Part shown: piece by piece, positions 1 through 8,791 of the stretch
How the letters are laid out: each line of letters begins with the position of its first letter
Numbering within the stretch: position 1 is the stretch's first letter
Source of the DNA: Gemmatimonadaceae bacterium
Lineage (GTDB): Bacteria; Gemmatimonadota; Gemmatimonadetes; Gemmatimonadales; Gemmatimonadaceae
Direction: 5' to 3'
NCBI GenBank assembly: GCA_013820975.1
Contig: JACDHQ010000056.1
Span: forward strand, 1-8,791
DNA: 8,791 bases
Program-made: the position numbers and the translations under genes
The notes under the pieces: model-generated
What the model was told of the DNA's origin: nothing
Database searches by the model: none
Seen by the model: the letters and a program-made list of their open reading frames with translations, nothing else

Positions 1-1
1 C

Positions 2-430
2 GTCGGCCCCGACTCGGCCAGCTTCAGCATGTTCCTGGCAGGCGACGCGGAGCACGAGGCCCAGGAGTGGTTCGTCACCGGCGCGGGCTACCACACGTCG
101 CCCGGGATGAAGGTGAACGTCGTCAAGGCGAACCACCATGGCAGTTGCAACGGCGTGCGCAGCAGCTTCGTGCAGGCAACGAACCCCGACTGGGTCACCT
201 TCTCGCTCTCGACCGGCAACAGCTACGGCCACGTGCACAACCAGACGAAGGAGATGTACGCGGCCTACGGCAAGCCGTGGTATCGGACCGACGAGAATGG
301 CACGATCACGTTCCGGTCGCCGGGCACGGCGGGGGGCGGCTACACGGTCGCGGTGCAGTCCGGCGCCGCCAGCATGGCCGGCGCGGCAGACCGCGCATCC
401 ACCGCGGCGGCGTGCAACTCGATTCCGTAA
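2..430 (+). CDS. ComEC-like metallo-beta-lactamase-fold hydrolase, C-terminal part (5' end outside window)
   Basis: The reading frame is open from the left edge, and the first Met (base 29) lies inside a conserved strand, so the real start is upstream. The 142 visible residues hold the C-terminal half of a metallo-beta-lactamase fold of the ComEC/Rec2-hydrolase type. Residues 10-17 read MFLAGDAE, which carries a metal-binding Asp. Around residues 43-50 is KANHHGSCNGV, with the paired His of the family's late metal site. Further on come VTFSLSTGNSYGHVH, the usual serine/glycine loop and the terminal His. In this family the fold acts on phosphodiesters, either exported or as part of DNA uptake proteins. 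The substrate here cannot be told. The last ~40 residues are Gly/Ala/Ser-rich and look like an added tail. The gene converges on a DUF3006-type gene. The fold is fairly certain; the exact role is unknown. Confidence 0.8.
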   Translation, partial: VGPDSASFSMFLAGDAEHEAQEWFVTGAGYHTSPGMKVNVVKANHHGSCNGVRSSFVQATNPDWVTFSLSTGNSYGHVHNQTKEMYAAYGKPWYRTDENGTITFRSPGTAGGGYTVAVQSGAASMAGAADRASTAAACNSIP

Positions 431-451
431 CGCTGGACGCCTGACGCAGCG

Positions 452-483
452 CCGCCCCCGCGTTCAGTCGAGCGCGGGGGCGG
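452..483. terminator. GC-rich hairpin between convergent genes
   Basis: CCGCCCCCGCG at 452-462 pairs perfectly with CGCGGGGGCGG at 473-483, giving an 11-bp stem around a 10-nt loop. It sits 21 bases after the stop of the plus-strand hydrolase and 21 bases before the stop of the minus-strand DUF3006 gene, the expected place for a two-way terminator. Neither side has a clear T-run, so the call rests on stem strength and position. Confidence 0.6.
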
Positions 484-504
484 TCCTGCATCAAGGGGGC
501 ACGG

Positions 505-786
505 TCAGAGGACGATGTCGCCACCCGGGTCGTTGCCCGTGGGGCCCCGCAGCTGTTCGCGCGACCGGGCGAACGCCCGCTCGGTCGCATCGCGGTCGAG
601 CTGCACGGTCACGACGGAGGTGCCGGTGCGCTGCTCCACCTGCACCGAGAGCACCTGGCCTTCGCGCACGCCATCGGGGAGGAGCCAGGCGGGAACGTGC
701 AGCATGCGGCCGCCGTCCTCCTCCACCGCTGCGATTCCCTCCTCGAGTGAGTCCACAGTCCAGGTGCGCCGTTGCTGGGTCATCAT
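505..786 (-). CDS. DUF3006-type small protein
   Basis: This is a 93-residue soluble protein with no signal peptide or membrane segment. The order of motifs fits the DUF3006 family: a short first strand (TWTVDSLEEGIAAVEEDGG), a hydrophobic strand followed by LLPDGVREGQVLSV at about residues 35-48, a charged stretch with DRDATERAFARSREQL near residues 64-79, and a Gly-Gly-Asp-Ile end. The family's function is unknown. Its members are often found beside ComEC-like metallo-beta-lactamase hydrolases, and here such a gene lies just downstream on the other strand, which supports the call. The start is one of two adjacent ATG codons (786 or 783); only a weak GGA-type ribosome site precedes them. The gene begins 58 bp after the stop of the kinase-propeller gene in the same direction, so it may be read from the same transcript. 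Confidence 0.72.
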   Translation of the reverse strand: MMTQQRRTWTVDSLEEGIAAVEEDGGRMLHVPAWLLPDGVREGQVLSVQVEQRTGTSVVTVQLDRDATERAFARSREQLRGPTGNDPGGDIVL

Positions 787-844
787 GATGCCGTCCGTCG
801 CGGAGGCTGCGGGGAATGTGTGACTTCAAACGTTGGGTACGTCC

Positions 845-3475
<2,631 letters not shown>

Positions 3476-3536
3476 TGGGGCAAAGGTGCGGCGGCGGCGG
3501 CGGGGCAGCAAGCCGCGGCGCGGTGCCGGTGCCGCG

Positions 3537-6788
<3,252 letters not shown>

Positions 6789-6947
6789 CGGAAAGGGACG
6801 GCGGGGAAGGGGCGCTCGAGGTAACAACGACCTTGCGGGTCGCGGGTAACGGCTGACCTGACGGGGCCCCGGCTCGCGCGAACTCCGATCGACATTATCG
6901 GCGCCAGCCGTGCTACAGGCCGCACCAGGAGAAAGGGAGATTGCCGC
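6789..6947. promoter_or_regulatory. Divergent promoter region between the kinase-STAND gene and the exported-protein gene
   Basis: These 159 bases separate two genes read in opposite directions, so both promoters should lie here. On the minus strand a GATAAT (bases 6894-6899) could be a -10 box for the kinase gene, leaving a leader of about 100 bases, but no convincing -35 is found at the right distance. On the plus strand TCGACA (6889-6894) lies 17 bases before GCTACA (6912-6917), a good -35 with a poor -10. The two candidates share base 6894, which would make them mutually exclusive. No operator-like palindrome stands out. Confidence 0.3.
6935..6940 (+). promoter_or_regulatory. Ribosome binding site of the exported-protein gene
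   Basis: GGGAGA ends 7 bases before the ATG at 6948, and a further AGGAG lies at 6927-6931. This is the clearest Shine-Dalgarno among the chromosomal-type genes of the window and it fixes the start codon. The two kinase genes lack such a site. Confidence 0.6.
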
Positions 6948-7532
6948 ATGACCTCGACGAACCGCACGCAACTCGGCACCCGCATCGCCTTGTTCGTGAT
7001 CGCCCTCGCCGCGACTGCCTCGACGGCTGGCGCGCAGCGCACCACGAAGGACACCGAGGCCATCGTCGCCGGCATCCGGGCGCTGTACGCGGAGACGGAG
7101 CGTGACCTGCCGGGCTACCGGAAGGTGCAGCGGGAGCTCGAGGGATGGTCGGTCGATGGCGGGACGCTGACCGGTGCGTTCGACGGGACGCAGCTCCGGA
7201 AGCTCGCGGCGGAGCACATCGGCGAGACGTGGCATGGAACGGAGGAGCACTACTTTCGCAATGACTCGCTCGTGTTTGCGTACGTCGTACACCACGTGAC
7301 CGGCGAGCCGATGAGCGAGCAGCCTCGGGCGACGATCGAGCACCGTCTGTATTTCGACGCCGGCCGGCTGATCCGCCGCACCCGCATCGTGCGGCCGGCG
7401 CGGCTCCAGGGCGAGCACAGGGAGCGGGATCCGGAGGTGGACGACGTCATCGAGGGTGCAGCGGTGATGGCGGCGTGTGTGCGGGCGGCTGATGCGGCGA
7501 AGCCGTGCGTGGCGCCGGGGTATGATGGGTGA
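6948..7532 (+). CDS. Predicted exported protein of unknown function
   Basis: This 194-residue protein starts with a classic Sec signal peptide: basic residues up to R12, a hydrophobic core ALFVIALAATAS, and a likely signal peptidase I site after the AGA at 27-29. No lipobox Cys is present. The mature part (~165 residues) has an N-terminal helix, then alternating Gly-rich turns and beta-like segments such as GGTLTGAFDG, HYFRNDSLVFAYV and HRLYFDAGRLIRRTRI. These resemble small periplasmic beta-rich proteins in which short strands recur, but no named family was recognised. Two Cys near the end, C177 and C187, could form a disulfide in the periplasm. It is read divergently from the kinase-STAND gene and may share control with it. 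The sequence shows no catalytic motif, so no function is proposed. The gene itself is well supported by codon use, the signal peptide and the ribosome site. Confidence 0.85.
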   Translation: MTSTNRTQLGTRIALFVIALAATASTAGAQRTTKDTEAIVAGIRALYAETERDLPGYRKVQRELEGWSVDGGTLTGAFDGTQLRKLAAEHIGETWHGTEEHYFRNDSLVFAYVVHHVTGEPMSEQPRATIEHRLYFDAGRLIRRTRIVRPARLQGEHRERDPEVDDVIEGAAVMAACVRAADAAKPCVAPGYDG

Positions 7533-7722
7533 GGGTGGGCGGGCGAACTGCCATGGTCGCTGCAGATCCTTGTCACTCATGGCCGTATCGAACTTCACCG
7601 TGTAGCGATCGAACACGACATTCGCGATGTCCTCTCCCTCGCTTGCGAACAGCAATCTTCATCGAGGATGAGGTAGCCTCGGCGCACATGCCCGGACGCC
7701 GGCGTCCACTCGAGACGCCCCC
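7533..7722. other. Intergenic stretch of lower GC between convergent genes
   Basis: This 190-base stretch separates the exported-protein gene from the antitoxin. It contains the possible coding remnant at 7545-7655 and a perfect 14-base palindrome, GGACGCCGGCGTCC, at 7694-7707, 15 bases after the antitoxin stop. The palindrome could fold only as a 5-bp stem with a 4-base loop and has no T-run, so a terminator is not claimed. The fall in GC marks the left border of the accessory region. Confidence 0.4.
7545..7655 (-). other. Possible remnant of a decayed coding sequence
   Basis: On the minus strand this stretch reads as about 37 residues of protein-like sequence (including EDIANVVFDRYTVKFDT), unlike the Arg/Pro/Ala-rich shadows elsewhere in the window. 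It has no ATG start: a TGA at 7659-7661 lies just upstream, with only a TTG at 7655. The preceding bases in another frame read RGYLILDED, so a frameshift may have split one original gene. GC content is visibly lower than in the kinase genes. It lies between the stop of the exported-protein gene and the stop of the antitoxin. The family was not recognised. It may equally be chance. Confidence 0.25.
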
Positions 7723-8085
7723 TTATCGCTCTCTCTTGCCGACCCCGGTTTCGCGGACGTACCGCAGGAGGACTGCAGGCTGCTTCTCCGCGATCTCCAT
7801 CAGTCGCATGGCCGGCCCCTCGGGGACGCGGAGTCCCTGTTCCCAGCTCTGCGCAGTCCGAACGCCGACGTTCAGTGCACCCGCAAACACCGCTTGCGAC
7901 AGGCCGAGTCGCTCGCGGAGCTGGACTATCCTCGCCTTGTCGAAGTGAGGGGCTGGCGTGGATGTCGCCTCGCGCGCCGTGATGGTATGGCTCTTCGCGG
8001 CCGACGCTTTACCCTGGTGGATCTCCACCGCCTGCTTCATCGAGCGCAGCAGCCGCTGCTCGATCGTCTGCTTTCGCTTCGTCAC
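7723..8085 (-). CDS. Xre-family (HigA-like) antitoxin and transcriptional regulator
   Basis: This 120-residue protein has a basic N-terminal part and a helix-turn-helix at about residues 52-105. The motif includes VQLRERLGLSQAVFAGALN, then VGVRTAQSWEQG and a C-terminal helix (PAMRLMEIAEKQP). This is the arrangement of HigA/NadS-type antitoxins, which bind their toxin and repress their own operon. The start is a GTG at 8085, fixed by a strong GGAGG at 8093-8097 with 7-base spacing, and by the GTGA overlap with the end of the toxin frame. The upstream toxin is internally deleted, so this is probably an orphan antitoxin that may now act only as a regulator at the palindrome 8268-8286. The family call is confident. 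Whether it still represses, or can neutralise a toxin from elsewhere, is unknown. Confidence 0.88.
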   Translation of the reverse strand: MTKRKQTIEQRLLRSMKQAVEIHQGKASAAKSHTITAREATSTPAPHFDKARIVQLRERLGLSQAVFAGALNVGVRTAQSWEQGLRVPEGPAMRLMEIAEKQPAVLLRYVRETGVGKRER

Positions 8086-8261
8086 CGCTCTGCCTCCAGA
8101 AGCTTGACCATCTCGCGCATCAGCTTTTTTCCGGCGGGCGTGAGGTTGTCGGCCTCGCTCTTGTCGTAGGCGAGCAACAGGTAGATGCGCGCTTCGAGCG
8201 GGATCTCCCCGGCCGAGGCTTCGAACTCATGGGTATGGATGAAGTGCAGGAGACGGAGCAG
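8082..8261 (-). pseudogene. Internally deleted HigB/RelE-type toxin remnant
   Basis: This frame is open for 59 codons from just after a TGA (8262-8264) to its own TGA at 8082-8084, which overlaps the antitoxin GTG. The C-terminal ~35 residues (ARIYLLLAYDKSEADNL, then TPAGKKLMREMVKLLE) match the end of HigB2/RelE-type toxins, where a strand of the form IYLLxAYxKxExxxLT is followed by a final helix. A short stretch near the start, HFIHTHEFE, resembles the first strand of the same toxins (FIExxEF). The core of roughly 60 residues, with the usual GGLRKxRW and GKRGGxRVIYY blocks, is absent. No ATG, GTG or TTG precedes residue 29, only CTG codons. The simplest reading is an in-frame internal deletion that inactivated the toxin and left its promoter and antitoxin. 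A misassembly is the main alternative. Confidence 0.65.
8093..8097 (-). promoter_or_regulatory. Strong ribosome binding site of the antitoxin
   Basis: GGAGG on the minus strand lies 7 bases before the GTG at 8085 and inside the last codons of the toxin remnant. It would allow the antitoxin to be translated even though the toxin frame has lost a proper start, and it decides for the GTG start. Confidence 0.7.
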
Positions 8262-8265
8262 TCAA

Positions 8266-8294
8266 ACTGTACCACAGTGTGGTACACCTCACAA
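8266..8294 (-). promoter_or_regulatory. Promoter of the HigBA-type remnant operon
   Basis: On the minus strand TTGTGA (8289-8294) and TACAGT (8266-8271) are separated by exactly 17 bases, and the -10 box is preceded by TGG, an extended -10 form. Transcription would start near 8255-8260, at the very beginning of the toxin remnant. The palindrome 8268-8286 fills the spacer and overlaps the -10 box, as expected for an autorepressed toxin-antitoxin promoter. Confidence 0.5.
8268..8286. promoter_or_regulatory. Perfect palindromic operator
   Basis: TGTACCACAGTGTGGTACA is a perfect inverted repeat: two 9-base arms around one central base. It lies inside the predicted promoter of the toxin-remnant/antitoxin operon, so the Xre-family antitoxin encoded at 7723-8085 is its likely binding partner. 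The arm length and spacing suit a helix-turn-helix dimer. The palindrome is a direct observation; the binding partner is inferred. Confidence 0.65.
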
Positions 8295-8398
8295 GACCGG
8301 GTATGTTCCCGTCCCGAGCACAGGACTGCAAGAAGTACCAGCCGGCCATCAGCGCGCAGTCAGTCCGGTGCGGCTCCGGGCATCGCCTCGCGAACCGC
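8287..8398. other. Intergenic stretch between the two toxin-antitoxin modules
   Basis: These 112 bases follow the MazF-type gene and hold the -35 box of the next operon at the left end. No gene, repeat or terminator-like hairpin was found in the rest. Confidence 0.5.
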
Positions 8399-8719
8399 CT
8401 ACTCCCCGTACATCTCCGTGATCAACCTTCGCAGTACACCGGCTTCCTCAGCCGACAGCTTGCCGAGCCGGTCTCCCAGTCGCGACCTGGCGATCGTGCG
8501 GATCTGGTCGACGGCGATCTCTGCATCCTGCTTCCCGATGCGGACGCCGATGCGCGAGCGCCAGGTGGGATGCAGCCTGGTCGTGAGCGGGCAGACGGTG
8601 ACGGTCTGGAGGCGGGCGTTCAGCGCGTCGAGGCTGACGATGACGACCGGGTGCGTCTTCGCCATCTCCGATCCATGGACGGGGTCGAGCGACGCCCAGC
8701 GGATCTCGTAGCGCTTCAC
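8399..8719 (-). CDS. mazF: MazF/PemK-family toxin (type II endoribonuclease fold)
   Basis: The 106-residue length is normal for the family. MazF-type toxins cleave mRNA at short sequences and are held inactive by a MazE-type antitoxin. Recognisable blocks are the first strand with EIRWASLDPV, GSE at 16-18, the K-x-x-P loop at 21-24 followed by VVIVSLDALN, the core strand TVTVCPLTTRL at 39-49 with T46/T47, and DQIRTIARSRL at 71-81. In characterised members the residue before the loop Pro is a catalytic Arg (R29 in E. coli MazF); here it is His23. The core Thr is kept. The start is a GTG at 8719 that overlaps the stop of the upstream antitoxin as GTGA, so translation is probably coupled. The gene is well supported; its activity is in doubt because of His23. 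Confidence 0.88.
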   Translation of the reverse strand: MKRYEIRWASLDPVHGSEMAKTHPVVIVSLDALNARLQTVTVCPLTTRLHPTWRSRIGVRIGKQDAEIAVDQIRTIARSRLGDRLGKLSAEEAGVLRRLITEMYGE

Positions 8720-8791
8720 GACTTGCGGCGACGCCGGCGAGCGGACGGTGGTGCCTCGGGCTCGGCGACGCGCCGGGCAGGGTCAGGTTCC
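8716..8791 (-). CDS. C-terminal tail of the cognate antitoxin of the MazF-type toxin (partial)
   Basis: On the minus strand a frame is open from the right edge of the window to a TGA at 8716-8718, giving 25 codons. The visible tail is EPDPARRVAEPEAPPSARRR and a few more basic residues: a disordered Pro/Glu stretch ending in an Arg-rich run. Its TGA overlaps the GTG of the MazF-type gene as GTGA. An antitoxin directly upstream of a MazF/PemK toxin is the standard order, and flexible C-terminal tails of such antitoxins wrap around the toxin. The DNA-binding N-terminus lies outside the window, so its family (MazE, CopG or other) cannot be told. Confidence 0.6.
   Translation of the reverse strand, partial: EPDPARRVAEPEAPPSARRRRRKS

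Noticed and set aside
3476..3511. TTG start at 3511 for the kinase-propeller gene
   Set aside because: It adds 12 Arg-rich residues without a ribosome site; the ATG at 3475 begins directly before the conserved kinase N-terminus.
6789..7655. A 289-codon upstream extension of the kinase-STAND gene in the same frame
   Set aside because: Most of it is antisense to the exported-protein gene, which has a signal peptide and a good ribosome site. The kinase homology begins just after the ATG at 6788.
7694..7707. Palindrome GGACGCCGGCGTCC as a terminator of the antitoxin operon
   Set aside because: It has no loop unless the stem is cut to 5 bp, and no T-run follows on either strand.
8257..8262. TTGACT-like -35 box just after the palindrome on the minus strand
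   Set aside because: At 16-18 bases downstream there is no acceptable -10 box, while TTGTGA/17/TACAGT gives a full promoter overlapping the operator.
8229..8711. A 160-codon plus-strand frame across the toxin-antitoxin region
   Set aside because: It is antisense to the MazF-type gene and runs through the operator; the product has no recognisable features.

Overview
This is a GC-rich window with dense coding. It is most consistent with a member of the Gemmatimonadota or a similar soil or aquatic lineage. That placement is an inference. It rests on the wording of the kinase catalytic domains, the join of a kinase to a membrane segment and a TolB/PD40-type propeller, and the general base composition. 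No rRNA, tRNA, CRISPR array or intact mobile element is visible.

Layout from left to right. (1) At 2-430 (+) is the 3' end of a ComEC-like metallo-beta-lactamase-fold hydrolase whose start lies outside the window. It converges, across a strong GC-rich hairpin at 452-483, on a small DUF3006-type gene at 505-786 (-). (2) A large minus-strand block holds two Hanks-type Ser/Thr protein kinases. The upstream one, 3537-6788, is a soluble kinase fused to a STAND/AfsR-type ATPase and a TPR-like tail. The downstream one, 845-3475, is a kinase followed by one transmembrane helix and a periplasmic PD40 propeller. With gaps of 61 bp and 58 bp, the two kinases and the DUF3006 gene could form one transcription unit. 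(3) A 159-bp divergent promoter region separates the kinase block from a plus-strand gene, 6948-7532, for a predicted exported protein of unknown function.

(4) The right end, 7533-8791, is an accessory toxin-antitoxin region on the minus strand, with visibly lower GC in places. It holds a MazF/PemK-type toxin at 8399-8719 with the tail of its antitoxin at the window edge. It also holds what looks like a decayed HigBA-type module: a perfect 19-bp palindromic operator inside a good promoter, a toxin reading frame reduced to about 59 codons with no proper start, and an intact Xre-family antitoxin at 7723-8085 with a strong ribosome binding site. Both toxin/antitoxin gene pairs overlap by a GTGA.

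The main points of interest are the internally deleted toxin that has kept its operator and antitoxin, the His in place of the expected catalytic Arg in the MazF-like toxin, and the pairing of a cytosolic kinase-STAND protein with a membrane kinase-propeller protein in one apparent operon.
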